Positions 7,674-15,462 of a DNA stretch of 64,000 nucleotides are shown in pieces. This DNA comes from Hymenobacter sp. 15J16-1T3B (lineage in GTDB: Bacteria; Bacteroidota; Bacteroidia; Cytophagales; Hymenobacteraceae): positions 124,001 to 188,000 of the forward strand of contig NZ_JAJFAV010000010.1 in NCBI RefSeq assembly GCF_020711235.1. The letters are read 5' to 3'. Below the pieces are notes generated by a model that was not told the origin of the DNA, did not search any database, and worked only from the letters and a program-made list of their open reading frames with translations. The position numbers and the translations under genes were made by a program. How positions within the stretch are numbered: position 1 is the first letter of the stretch; each line of letters opens with the position of its first letter.

Positions 7674-10472
7674 TTACTTCGAGGCGGCGGGTCGCCGCTT
7701 GGCGGGCACCGCGGCGGGCTGCAGCAGCCGGGCCGTGCGGGCCGCCGGAGCGCAATCCAGCGTAGGGTTTTGGCGCGGGTCGGCTCCGAAGGCCTGCCGA
7801 ACCAAGTTCTGGAAGGCCAGGTGCGACACCTCGGCCGCGTCGGGGGCGAGCAGCAGGGTCGTCGCGCGGCGGGTAAAGTCGCCGCTGCCGTCGGTTTCGT
7901 AGGCTAGCTCGCTGGCCCGGCAGGCCGTGAACGTGACCTCGCGCATGGCGGCCGGCCCGCGGCTGGCGGCCGCCGAACGGGTAGCGTGGGCTGCGCGGAA
8001 AGCGCGGTGGGCGTCGGCCATTTGCGCCGTGCGCGGGATGTAGCGCACGCGCTGGTTGGGCGTCGGCGTGGTGTGGGCCGGCGTCATGCCCAGCATGCGG
8101 GTGATGGTGCCCGAGTGGCAGCAGTCGAAAAAGCAGGTGAGGTTCACGCCGGCCGGCAGCGCGTCGAACAGCTGGCGCAGGTCGTCGTCGAGCAGGTAGG
8201 CGCCGGCGTCGTAGTCGTAGGGGCACAGGGCCTCGTCCACGCCGTCGAGCTCGTCGCCGTCCAGGTCGGGCAGGGTGGTGCCGTGGCCGGAGTATTGCAG
8301 CACCAGCACGTCGCCGGCCTTGCTGCCCGCAATGAGCTGGTGCACAGCCTGCAGAATGCCCGCCCGGGTGGCGTGCTCGTTGAGCAGCGTCTCGGTCTTG
8401 AAGCCGCGCTGACTCAGCGTTGCGGCCCAGGCGTTGGCGTCGGCCACGCAGCCCAGCAGCGGGGCGCTGGCGTACGCGTCGATGCCGATGCAGAGGGCGC
8501 GCCGCCGGCCCTTGCGGCGGCTAGTCGTGGGCGGGGGCGCGGCGGCGGCCTGCGCCAAGCGGGTGATGTCCGCCCCTTTGGGCGCCTGCGCTTCGGCCTG
8601 CAGGTGGGCCAGCAGCACCAGCGGCTCGGGCAGGGCCACCGGCTCGTGCCAAATGTCGGGCGCCCCCACGGCGCGGGTGCGCGGGAACGGGGTCGTCGGC
8701 TCGGTGCCGAGCACCCGGCGCAGCACGCTATCCATGGTGGCCGGGTCGTTGTCGAAGTCACCGTGGGCGCGGGCGGTGCTGGAGCTGCGGCCGGTCGGCT
8801 CCTCGGTGCTCGACCACACCACCTCGGCCGCGCCCGCGCCCGCCCCGTCGAGGCCCAGCGCCTGGCGCAGCGCGGCGTCGGCGCGCAGCGAGATTTCCAG
8901 GCCCAGCAGCGGCTCGTGCGGGGCCGTTTCCAGCGCGTTCGACACGAGATAGAGCAAGGACTTGCGGTACACGTAGGCGCACTGGTCGGCCTGCTCCAGC
9001 TGGTCGTGCATGGTAAACACGGTCAGCGCGTCGATGCCCTGGCGCAGGCGCGGCAGCAGGCGCTGCTTGAAGGCGTCGGTGCGAATGGCCGGGGCTAGTA
9101 GGTGCAGGCTGCGGAAAGCGGGCACGCCCAGCTCCAGGGCCTGGGGCACGAAGTAGGAGTGGAAAATGGAGCCGGCGCTGTGGCCCACCGCGTGCAGCTC
9201 CAGGCGCCCGGCGGCCAGCTCGGCGGCGTGGCGCTGGCAGAAGGCTGCCAGCTGCTCGGCGGCCAGCCGGCCGCCGCCGGTGGCGTCGTGGGCCCATTCG
9301 GCGCTGTCCTTCATGTTTTTCCAGAGCTGCCCGCCCAGCGGCCCCACGGCTTTTTCGACGAGGCGGTCCGTCACGTCGCTCACGCCCCGGGCCAGCTCCC
9401 GCGAGCCGGCCCCGCGAATCAGCGCCCCCAGCGTGCCCGTGAGCCCGGTTTCCCACACGAAGTACACCGGGTACACGTGGTTGGCCAGCCACCACGGCAG
9501 GGAGCCCAGCGCCCCCTTCAGCCCCGCCTGCTCCGACACTAGGCCGCCGTGGGCGAAAAACAGCACCCGCAGCGGCCGCCCCGCCGCGGTGGCCGCGGCT
9601 AGGTGCTGCTCCAAGTGCTCGTTGAAAATGGCTTCCACGTCGCGGCGGGCCGTCTGGTAAGCCCCGCCGGCCGAGAGCTGGCCCTGGTCGAGGTTGATGA
9701 CGTGGGGCCGCAGCCGCTTTTTGTCGGCCGCCGACAGGGGCCGCGGCAGCAGCTCGCGGCTGGTGCCTTCGGGGGCGGTGAGCTGCTGCAGCTCCACGGT
9801 GCTCATGCCTTCCTCGGCGGGTTCGGCGGCGGCTTCGCTCAGGCCGCGGGCGGCACGGGCCGCGATGGGCACGGCCAGCAGGGCCCGCAGCCCGTCCTCC
9901 ACGCGCTGGGCGTCGGGCGCGGGGCCGGGGCGCAGGCTGCGGGCGTTCAGCTTGGCCCGGATTTTCTTGACCTCGGCCACGGTCCGGTCGTAGTCGATGC
10001 CGCTGCCCGGGCAGGTTTTGGCCGACATCTGGTTGTGGAAATGCAGCGCGTCGGCCGGCAAATCGAAGCGGCGCTGCACGTGGGCAATGACCTGCAGCAC
10101 CGTGTCGCGCTGCGGGCCGTCGAAGGGGTCCTTGCCGTGGTCGAAGTCCCCGATCATCTCGAACATAAACGGCCCCGCCACGGCGTTGCCGTTGTGCCCG
10201 GTGGCGCTGGCCGGGGCTAGGTTCCAGTTGCGGCCGGTCCAGATGGTGCCGTCCGGCGCGATGGTGATGTGCTGGGCAATGTCGGACCAGCCGTTTTGCT
10301 GGGTGTGAAAGCGCCACATGGCCTCGATGCTCGCCAGCCCGCGGTACTGGGCGCGGTTGGGCCGCCAGGTGTGGTGCATGTGCACCGTCCGGATCTGGCG
10401 GGTGAAAGGGAACCGGTCGAGAATGGCAACAAACTCGGCCAAGGACAACTGCCGGAAAACGCGTGCTGGCAT
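7674..10472 (-). CDS. Amidase_2/PGRP + alpha/beta hydrolase + metacaspase-type C14 fusion
   Basis: A 932-residue protein. Residues about 25-160 form an N-acetylmuramoyl-L-alanine amidase/PGRP-type domain: VHMHHTW (His33/34), the ...ITIAPDGTIWTGRNWN core, HFHNQMSAKTCPG (His146, Cys154) supply the zinc ligands. About 300-575 is an alpha/beta hydrolase: LFFAHGG, GHSAG (Ser432), a TMHD segment and AHGDFDND (His570). About 655-900 is a caspase (peptidase C14): LCIGIDAY, LQYSGHG (His730) and FFDCCHSG (Cys785), with the Asp-rich segment typical of metacaspases. There is no signal peptide, so the amidase-like domain is presumably cytosolic. It is the first gene of a two-gene unit with the CHAT protein. 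I infer an immune or cell-death role, not a housekeeping one. Confidence 0.82.
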   Translation of the reverse strand: MPARVFRQLSLAEFVAILDRFPFTRQIRTVHMHHTWRPNRAQYRGLASIEAMWRFHTQQNGWSDIAQHITIAPDGTIWTGRNWNLAPASATGHNGNAVAGPFMFEMIGDFDHGKDPFDGPQRDTVLQVIAHVQRRFDLPADALHFHNQMSAKTCPGSGIDYDRTVAEVKKIRAKLNARSLRPGPAPDAQRVEDGLRALLAVPIAARAARGLSEAAAEPAEEGMSTVELQQLTAPEGTSRELLPRPLSAADKKRLRPHVINLDQGQLSAGGAYQTARRDVEAIFNEHLEQHLAAATAAGRPLRVLFFAHGGLVSEQAGLKGALGSLPWWLANHVYPVYFVWETGLTGTLGALIRGAGSRELARGVSDVTDRLVEKAVGPLGGQLWKNMKDSAEWAHDATGGGRLAAEQLAAFCQRHAAELAAGRLELHAVGHSAGSIFHSYFVPQALELGVPAFRSLHLLAPAIRTDAFKQRLLPRLRQGIDALTVFTMHDQLEQADQCAYVYRKSLLYLVSNALETAPHEPLLGLEISLRADAALRQALGLDGAGAGAAEVVWSSTEEPTGRSSSTARAHGDFDNDPATMDSVLRRVLGTEPTTPFPRTRAVGAPDIWHEPVALPEPLVLLAHLQAEAQAPKGADITRLAQAAAAPPPTTSRRKGRRRALCIGIDAYASAPLLGCVADANAWAATLSQRGFKTETLLNEHATRAGILQAVHQLIAGSKAGDVLVLQYSGHGTTLPDLDGDELDGVDEALCPYDYDAGAYLLDDDLRQLFDALPAGVNLTCFFDCCHSGTITRMLGMTPAHTTPTPNQRVRYIPRTAQMADAHRAFRAAHATRSAAASRGPAAMREVTFTACRASELAYETDGSGDFTRRATTLLLAPDAAEVSHLAFQNLVRQAFGADPRQNPTLDCAPAARTARLLQPAAVPAKRRPAASK

Positions 10473-10524
10473 CAGGATAACGGATTAGAGTGGGAAATAA
10501 TGCCGCAGGGGGCCGCCTGCCGGG

Positions 10525-10582
10525 GAAAGTTATAGGTATATAGTATAAATAAAAATAATTTTAATTCAATATATGGCGAGTT
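10525..10582 (-). promoter_or_regulatory. AT-rich upstream region of the caspase/CHAT unit
   Basis: A conspicuous AT-rich block in a GC-rich window sits 53-110 bp upstream of the amidase/caspase start and directly after the terminator of the preceding gene. It very likely holds the promoter. I cannot assign a clean TTTG/TAnnTTTG pair, so the exact elements are open. Confidence 0.4.
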
Positions 10583-10634
10583 TGTAACAAAACAAAGCCG
10601 CTTCTCTGCCGTCATGGGACAACAGGGAAGCGGC
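10583..10634 (-). terminator. Rho-independent terminator of the CoA-binding gene
   Basis: On the minus strand a 12-bp stem (10634-10623 with 10608-10597, one G-T pair) is followed by the T-rich tract CTTTGTTTTGTT. It starts 23 bp past the stop at 10657 and separates that gene from the caspase/CHAT unit. Confidence 0.8.
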
Positions 10635-10656
10635 GGCAGAACCGACCGGGCCGTAA

Positions 10657-11022
10657 CTAGTAATTGCCGACCGACAACATCACCAGCGTGCAGGCTTCGA
10701 TGGTTTGGATGCCTTGCTCTCGGGCCTTGCGCTCCAGCTCGTAGTTCTCGGTGCCGGGGTTGAAGATGATGCGCTTGGGCTTCAGGTCGAGGATGTAGTC
10801 GTACCAGGCCGGCTGGTTTTGCGGGCCCACGTACAAGGTCACGGTGTCGACGCTGTTGACCTCGGGCTTGTCCACGTGGATGTCGAGGCCGGCCACCTGG
10901 CCCTTGCGGATGCCTACCGGCACCACCTCGTGCCCGTAGCTTTTAAGCCGGTTGACGGCCTGAAATGAGTAGCGGGCCGGATTGTCGGAGGCGCCGATGA
11001 CGACGGTTTTTTTGCTAGGCAT
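10657..11022 (-). CDS. CoA-binding (YccU-like) Rossmann-fold protein
   Basis: A 121-residue single-domain protein of the CoA_binding family (COG1832). The nucleotide-binding start KTVVIGASDNPARYSFQAV, the middle segment VDTVTLYVGP and the late RIIFNPGTENYELERKA-type motif followed by ACTLVML are all present, so the fold is complete. These proteins bind CoA or a related ligand; their physiological role is poorly defined. It is a monocistronic minus-strand gene with its own terminator. Confidence 0.88.
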   Translation of the reverse strand: MPSKKTVVIGASDNPARYSFQAVNRLKSYGHEVVPVGIRKGQVAGLDIHVDKPEVNSVDTVTLYVGPQNQPAWYDYILDLKPKRIIFNPGTENYELERKAREQGIQTIEACTLVMLSVGNY

Positions 11023-11103
11023 TGCGTTGGCGGATGACGATTCAAGAAGGCTATTCTACGAAATGCCCGGGCAAATGGCCGTCGGTGCGCGGGGACTGGG
11101 CGC

Positions 11104-11505
11104 CTAGGCCTGCGCCGGGGCCGCGCTCAGGCGCGCCAACGACCACGCGCCCACGGCCATAACTGCGTCGCGCACGGCCACGTCGTAGTAGTGGCCCCCG
11201 GCCAGCAAGGAGGCCGCAATCAGCAACAGCCAGGCCATGACCACCCAGGCACCTACCCGGGGCCGCAGCAGCACCAGCAGCCCGGCGGCAATTTCGATCA
11301 GGCCCACCAGGTGCATAAACGCGCCCGCCGACACGGGCAGCAGCCGGGTTAGTGCCGGGGTGAGGTAGGCGGTCCAGTCGGTGAGCAGGTTCGTAAACTT
11401 GTCGAGGCCGGCGACGATGGGCACCAGCCCGTAGGTGAGGCGCAGCACTTGGGGCACGGAGGCCGACAGCGCGGCGGGGCGGGAAAGCTCGATCTGGGTT
11501 TGCAT
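11104..11505 (-). CDS. DoxX-like four-helix membrane protein
   Basis: A 133-residue protein with about four hydrophobic helices, including LRLTYGLVPIVAGLDKF, FMHLVGLIEIAAGLLVLL and VVMAWLLLIAASLL. The first helix with GLDKF and the GLIEIAAG motif are typical of DoxX/DoxX-like proteins, often linked to redox or thiol stress. It is divergent from an ECF sigma-factor gene, and both have the same promoter sequence, so it is probably a member of that sigma factor's regulon. Confidence 0.75.
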   Translation of the reverse strand: MQTQIELSRPAALSASVPQVLRLTYGLVPIVAGLDKFTNLLTDWTAYLTPALTRLLPVSAGAFMHLVGLIEIAAGLLVLLRPRVGAWVVMAWLLLIAASLLAGGHYYDVAVRDAVMAVGAWSLARLSAAPAQA

Positions 11506-11543
11506 GGTCGTAAAGAGTTAGGGTGAGCAACTGCGTTCGACCA

Positions 11544-11572
11544 TTGGATGCAGCTGCCCCTGCTTGGTTACA
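11544..11572 (-). promoter_or_regulatory. ECF-type promoter of the DoxX gene
   Basis: Read on the minus strand: TGTAACC (11572-11566), 14 nt, GCATCCAA (11551-11544), lying 38 bp upstream of the doxX-like ATG. The same TGTAACC-N14-GCATCCAA is found on the plus strand at 11595-11623 in front of the sigma-factor gene. Confidence 0.75.
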
Positions 11573-11594
11573 GTCATAATCAGTGGGGCAGAAG

Positions 11595-11623
11595 TGTAAC
11601 CTTTCGGGGCGGGCCGCATCCAA
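11595..11623 (+). promoter_or_regulatory. ECF-type promoter of the sigma-factor gene (autoregulatory)
   Basis: TGTAACC (11595-11601), 14 nt, GCATCCAA (11616-11623), 32 bp upstream of the ATG at 11656. It is identical in both boxes and spacing to the divergent doxX promoter, which suggests one sigma factor reads both. The adjacent sigma factor is the obvious candidate. Confidence 0.75.
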
Positions 11624-11655
11624 GTAGCAGCCGCCCCCCTTCACGCCCCTTTGCC

Positions 11656-12300
11656 ATGCCCCCGTCCAGCCTGCCCTACGCCCCGTTGTCTGACCTGGAA
11701 GTCGTGCAGCGGGTGCTGAACGGCGAAAAACAGCTGTACGAACTGCTGCTGCGTCGCCACAACCAGCGCCTGTACCGCATCGGGCTGGCCCTGCTCCACG
11801 ACGCGGAAGCGGTGGAGGAGGCCATGCAGGTCACTTGGGTAAAAGCCTACGAGCAACTGGCTAGCTTCGCGGGCCGGGCCAGCTTTGCCACTTGGCTTAC
11901 CCGCATCCTGCTCAACGAATGCCTGGGGCGGTTGCGGCGGCAGCAGCGCGCCGCCTCGCTCGACGAGTACGCCGAGGCCGATTTGCCCTCGGCCGATGGC
12001 GCAACGCCCCTGCAGCTGGTGCTGAACGATGAGCTGCGCGACGCCCTGGAACACGCCGTACAGGCCCTGCCCGACGCCTACCGCAGCGTGTTCGTGCTGC
12101 GCGCCGTGGAAGGCCTGAGCGTGGGCGAAACGGCCGAGTACCTGGGCCTGACGGAAACCAACGTGAAAGCGCGCCTGAGCCGGGCCCGCGAGCGGCTGCG
12201 CCACCACCTGCTCCGCTTCGACCCGCAACGCACGTTCACCTACCTCGGCCCGCGCTGCGACGGCATGGTGCAGCGCGTCTGGCAGGCCCTGGTGTGGTAG
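11656..12300 (+). CDS. ECF RNA polymerase sigma factor (RpoE-like)
   Basis: A 214-residue sigma factor. Region 2 (about 20-90) shows LYELLLRRHNQRLYRIG, EAVEEAMQVTWVKAYEQL and FATWLTRILLNECLGRLRR. Region 4 (about 125-185) shows ALPDAYRSVFVLRAVEGLS and LTETNVKARLSRARERLR. The ATG at 11656 is preferred over an upstream frame extension because it lies just downstream of the TGTAACC-N14-GCATCCAA promoter. The C-terminal 25 residues after region 4 carry Phe, Tyr, Trp and Cys and could be a small sensing tail. No anti-sigma gene is adjacent. It ends directly against the convergent FAD-oxidoreductase gene with no gap. Confidence 0.92.
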   Translation: MPPSSLPYAPLSDLEVVQRVLNGEKQLYELLLRRHNQRLYRIGLALLHDAEAVEEAMQVTWVKAYEQLASFAGRASFATWLTRILLNECLGRLRRQQRAASLDEYAEADLPSADGATPLQLVLNDELRDALEHAVQALPDAYRSVFVLRAVEGLSVGETAEYLGLTETNVKARLSRARERLRHHLLRFDPQRTFTYLGPRCDGMVQRVWQALVW

Positions 12301-13872
12301 CTACGCCCGCAGCTGTGCCAGCGCCGCCTCGGCGCACCGCTCCCCGTCCATGGCCGCCGACACGATGCCGCCGGCAAAGCCCGCGCCCTCGCCGCAGGGA
12401 AACAGCCCGCGTACCTCGGGGTGCTCCAGCGTGGCCGCGTCGCGCGGGATGCGCACGGGGGCCGACGTGCGGCTTTCCACGCCCACAATCTGCGCGCCGT
12501 TCGTGGTGAAGCCCGGAATCTTGCGCCCGAAGGCGCGGAAACCCTGCCGCAGGCGGTCGGCCAGCACCGGCCCCAGCACCTCGTCCATGGGCACCGACAC
12601 CAGGCCGGGCTGGTAGGAGGTTTCGAGCAGGCTGCGCGAGGTTTTTTTCTGCACGAAGTCGCCCAGCAGCTGGGCCGGGGCCAGCTGCGTGCCGCCCGCC
12701 AGCTGGCAGGCCCGCTGCTCGATTTCCTGCTGCAGGCGCAGGCCGGCCAGTACGCCGCCGCGCTTGAGGTTCATGTCCTCCGGCTCGATGGCCACCACGA
12801 TGCCCGAGTTGGCAAAGCGCGAGTCGCGCCGGCTCGGGCTCATGCCGTTGACCACCACTTCGCCGGGCGCCGTGGCCGCGGGCACGATAAAGCCGCCCGG
12901 GCACATGCAAAACGAAAACACCCCGCGCTGCCCGCCAGGCCCGTCCGACTGCTGCACCAGCGCGTACGACGCGGCCGGCAGCTGCCCGCGGTCGGCGCGG
13001 TGGTACTGGGCCTGGTCGATGAGCGTCTGTGGGTGCTCCACGCGCACGCCGAGGGCAAAAGGCTTGGCCTCAATGCGCACCCGGCGGCGCAGCAGCAGCT
13101 CGTAAATGTCGCGCGCCGAATGGCCGGTGGCCAGAATTACCGCGTCCCCGAGGATTTCCTGGCCCTGCCCGGTCACCACGCCGCGGATGCGGCCGTCGGC
13201 GAGCAGCAAATCGTCTACGCGGGTATCAAACAGCACCTCGCCGCCGTGGTCGAGGATGCTCTGGCGCAGGGCCTGCACCACGTAAGGCAGCTTGTTGGTG
13301 CCGATGTGCGGGTGCGCGTCGACCAGGATTTCCGGGGTGGCGCCGTGCTGCACTAGCAGGCGCAGCACCCGCTGCACGTCGCCGCGCTTTTTGGAGCGGG
13401 TGTAGAGTTTGCCGTCGGAGTAGGTGCCCGCGCCGCCCTCGCCGAAGCAGTAGTTGGAGTCGGGGTTGACGAGGTGCTCCTTATTAAGGGCGGCCAGGTC
13501 GCGGCGGCGGGTGCGCACGTCCTTGCCGCGCTCCAGCACCACGGGTTTCAAGCCCAGCTCGATGCAGCGTAACGCCGCAAACAGCCCCGCCGGACCCGCG
13601 CCCACGATAACCACGCGCCGGGCGGCCCGGCTCACGTCCTGGTACTGCACCCAGGGCCCAAACAGCTCCCGCGGCGGGGGCGTCTGGTACACGTCGGCGC
13701 GCAGGCGCACACCCACGTTGCGCCCACGGGCGTCGATGCTGCGGCGCAGCAAGTGAACAAAATCGGCTTGGCCGGGCTTCAGGCCGGCGGCATCCAAGAG
13801 GGCCCGGTAGCGGGCCAGTTCGTCGTAGGCCTCGGCGGGCGAGAGGACGATTTCAACTTCGCGTTTTTGCAT
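12301..13872 (-). CDS. FAD-dependent oxidoreductase (COG2509 type)
   Basis: A 523-residue flavoprotein. An N-terminal segment (1-80) precedes the dinucleotide-binding motif VVIVGAGPAGLFAA (87-100). Other family signatures are NPDSNYCFGEGGAGTYSDG, DAVILATGHSARDIYELL, CMCPGGFIVPA and, at the C-terminus, GLFPCGEGAGFAGGIVSAAMDG. This family is annotated as an uncharacterised FAD dehydrogenase; substrate and electron acceptor are unknown. Starting at MQKREVEIVL places the gene 55 bp after a TATCTTTG -7 box. The stop codon abuts that of the convergent sigma-factor gene. Confidence 0.88.
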   Translation of the reverse strand: MQKREVEIVLSPAEAYDELARYRALLDAAGLKPGQADFVHLLRRSIDARGRNVGVRLRADVYQTPPPRELFGPWVQYQDVSRAARRVVIVGAGPAGLFAALRCIELGLKPVVLERGKDVRTRRRDLAALNKEHLVNPDSNYCFGEGGAGTYSDGKLYTRSKKRGDVQRVLRLLVQHGATPEILVDAHPHIGTNKLPYVVQALRQSILDHGGEVLFDTRVDDLLLADGRIRGVVTGQGQEILGDAVILATGHSARDIYELLLRRRVRIEAKPFALGVRVEHPQTLIDQAQYHRADRGQLPAASYALVQQSDGPGGQRGVFSFCMCPGGFIVPAATAPGEVVVNGMSPSRRDSRFANSGIVVAIEPEDMNLKRGGVLAGLRLQQEIEQRACQLAGGTQLAPAQLLGDFVQKKTSRSLLETSYQPGLVSVPMDEVLGPVLADRLRQGFRAFGRKIPGFTTNGAQIVGVESRTSAPVRIPRDAATLEHPEVRGLFPCGEGAGFAGGIVSAAMDGERCAEAALAQLRA

Positions 13873-13927
13873 CAGCAGAGGCGGCGGGGAGTTGGGCCCG
13901 CAAGCCGGTAGGGTAGAGGTCAGACGG

Positions 13928-13935
13928 CAAAGATA
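13928..13935 (-). promoter_or_regulatory. -7 element TATCTTTG for the FAD oxidoreductase
   Basis: A perfect TAnnTTTG match on the minus strand, 56 bp upstream of the ATG at 13872. No convincing -33 TTG was found at the standard spacing. Confidence 0.5.
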
Positions 13936-13969
13936 CGGCGAATGGTTCCTTGACCTACTGCGGCCCGCC

Positions 13970-14788
13970 CTACAGGTAAAAGACCTCGGCGGTGGCCCGG
14001 GCGCCCAAACGCAACGGCAACACGCTCGTGCCAATGCCTCGCGAAACGAACAGCGGGGGCAGTTGCTCGGCGTACCAGCCGCGGACGTAGCGTCCGCTGC
14101 CGGGTGGACGCAGCGGTGCGAAGCCCAACAAGTTGACCTGGCCGCCGTGGGTGTGGCCGCTCAAGATCAAGTCGATGGGCGGCTGCGCTTGGTAAGACGC
14201 CCGGATGGTGTCGGCGTGCTCGGGGCAGTGGGTAAGGACCAAATGCCGGTCAGCCGGTTGAAACGACTGCAGGGCCCGCTCGTAATCAGGCCGGCCGCCC
14301 AGCAGGTCGTCCAAGCCGGTAATGGCGACGGTATGGCGGCCCAGCGGCAGCGTCACCGACTCGTTCACCAAAAGGCGGCCGCCGTGCGCGGCGTAGAGCC
14401 GGGCCAGGGCCCGCGGGTCGACGCGGCCCCAGTATTCCCAGTTGCCCAGCACCGCTATTTTGGGCGTGGCCGCGGGCAGCAGCCCCAGCAGGTGCGCCAG
14501 CTCCGGTAGCTTGTCGGCACGGTCGACAGCGTCGCCGGTAAACAGAATCAGGTCCGGCTGCAGAGCCGATAATTCCCGGCACAAGGCCCGCAAGCCGGCA
14601 TGCACGCGCTGCAGGTGCAGATCGGCCAGCTGCACCACCCGCAGCCCCAGCTTTGGTCCCGCGTTTTGGGGCAACTCGTGGCCATCGATGCCGATGCAGA
14701 GCCGTTCGAACCCGACGCCATCGGCCAGCACGCCGCCGGCTGCTAAGCCCAGGCCCGACCGCAGAAAAGAGCGCCGCGTTACGTGCAT
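13970..14788 (-). CDS. Tat-exported calcineurin-like metallophosphoesterase
   Basis: A 272-residue phosphoesterase. The start at 14788 gives MHVTRRSFLRSGLGLAAGG, a twin-arginine signal, and so export of a folded, metal-loaded enzyme; a longer frame would bury this signal. The metal-binding motifs follow in order: QLADLHLQ, LFTGDAVDRAD, GNWEYWG, LTHCPEH and LSGHTHGGQVN. It resembles the YkuE/YaeI branch, whose members act on phospholipid head groups or nucleotides; the substrate here is not determined. The next minus-strand gene upstream ends 581 bp away, so it is probably transcribed alone. Confidence 0.88.
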   Translation of the reverse strand: MHVTRRSFLRSGLGLAAGGVLADGVGFERLCIGIDGHELPQNAGPKLGLRVVQLADLHLQRVHAGLRALCRELSALQPDLILFTGDAVDRADKLPELAHLLGLLPAATPKIAVLGNWEYWGRVDPRALARLYAAHGGRLLVNESVTLPLGRHTVAITGLDDLLGGRPDYERALQSFQPADRHLVLTHCPEHADTIRASYQAQPPIDLILSGHTHGGQVNLLGFAPLRPPGSGRYVRGWYAEQLPPLFVSRGIGTSVLPLRLGARATAEVFYL

Positions 14789-14877
14789 GTTTCCCGTCGA
14801 CAAAGTGGGTAGCGGGATAAAAAAGAAAGCGCCCCGCAACCGGAGCGCTCAAGATCAAAATAGGACGGCAAGCTGCT

Positions 14878-15369
14878 TTACACCGCGCCGGCGTTGCGCG
14901 AAGCCGTCTGCTTGCGGCTCTGGTAGTACAGCGTCAGCCGCTCGTAGTACTTGTTGGCGCCCTGGTTTTGCACGTCGTAGCGCTGGGCTATTTGGAAGTA
15001 GCGGTGCGCGGCGGCCGGGTCGCCCTGCTCGGTGAGACAGGCGCTGAAGCCGTAGTACACGTTGGCGTTGGTCGAATCCAGCAGCCAGGCCTGGTTGAAG
15101 CGCTTGATGCTGGTGGTCAGGTCGCTGGAGTAAAAGTGGCTCCAGCCCTCCGATACCGAGCTTTCCGAGGCCGCGCGGCGGTCCTGCCGGTACTGCTTCA
15201 AGGACTGGGCAATGAACTCCTGGTCGAGCTTGCGCAGGGTTTTGGACTTGGCCACGCCGCCGTACCGGGGCAGGGTGTTGAGCGGGGCCGGGCCGCTCTG
15301 GGTGCCGCTAGCAAGGGAAACGGTCAGCGAAAAAGCGGCCAGGGGCAGGGCGATAAGCAAGCGTTTCAT
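14878..15369 (-). CDS. Exported TPR-like protein of unknown function
   Basis: A 163-residue protein with a signal peptide at the chosen start (MKRLLIALPLAAFSLTVSLASG). The mature part is helical, with TPR-like wording: TTSIKRFNQAWLLDSTNANVYYGFSACLTEQGDPAAAHRYFQIAQRY has about two helix-turn-helix repeats. It lies between the dioxygenase gene (ending 93 bp upstream) and the phosphoesterase gene on the same strand. It may be a periplasmic binding scaffold; I recognise no specific family. Confidence 0.65.
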   Translation of the reverse strand: MKRLLIALPLAAFSLTVSLASGTQSGPAPLNTLPRYGGVAKSKTLRKLDQEFIAQSLKQYRQDRRAASESSVSEGWSHFYSSDLTTSIKRFNQAWLLDSTNANVYYGFSACLTEQGDPAAAHRYFQIAQRYDVQNQGANKYYERLTLYYQSRKQTASRNAGAV

Positions 15370-15418
15370 AGGCAGGCAGAACGGCGGACGGCGGGCTATC
15401 GGGTGCAATATAACGAAA

Positions 15419-15446
15419 GCGCCCGGGCAGTGGTATGCCCGGGCGC
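15419..15446 (-). terminator. Terminator of the tryptophan dioxygenase gene
   Basis: A perfect 11-bp stem (15419-15429 with 15436-15446) with a 6-nt loop, 16 bp after the stop at 15463, followed on the minus strand by the T-rich run TTTCGTTATATT. Confidence 0.7.
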
Positions 15447-15462
15447 CTGCGCAGCGCAAAAA

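Noticed and set aside
7572..8226. N-terminal extension of the CHAT protein to 8226
   Set aside because: The extension is Arg/Ala-rich and runs inside the caspase gene in another frame; the start at 7572 is natural.
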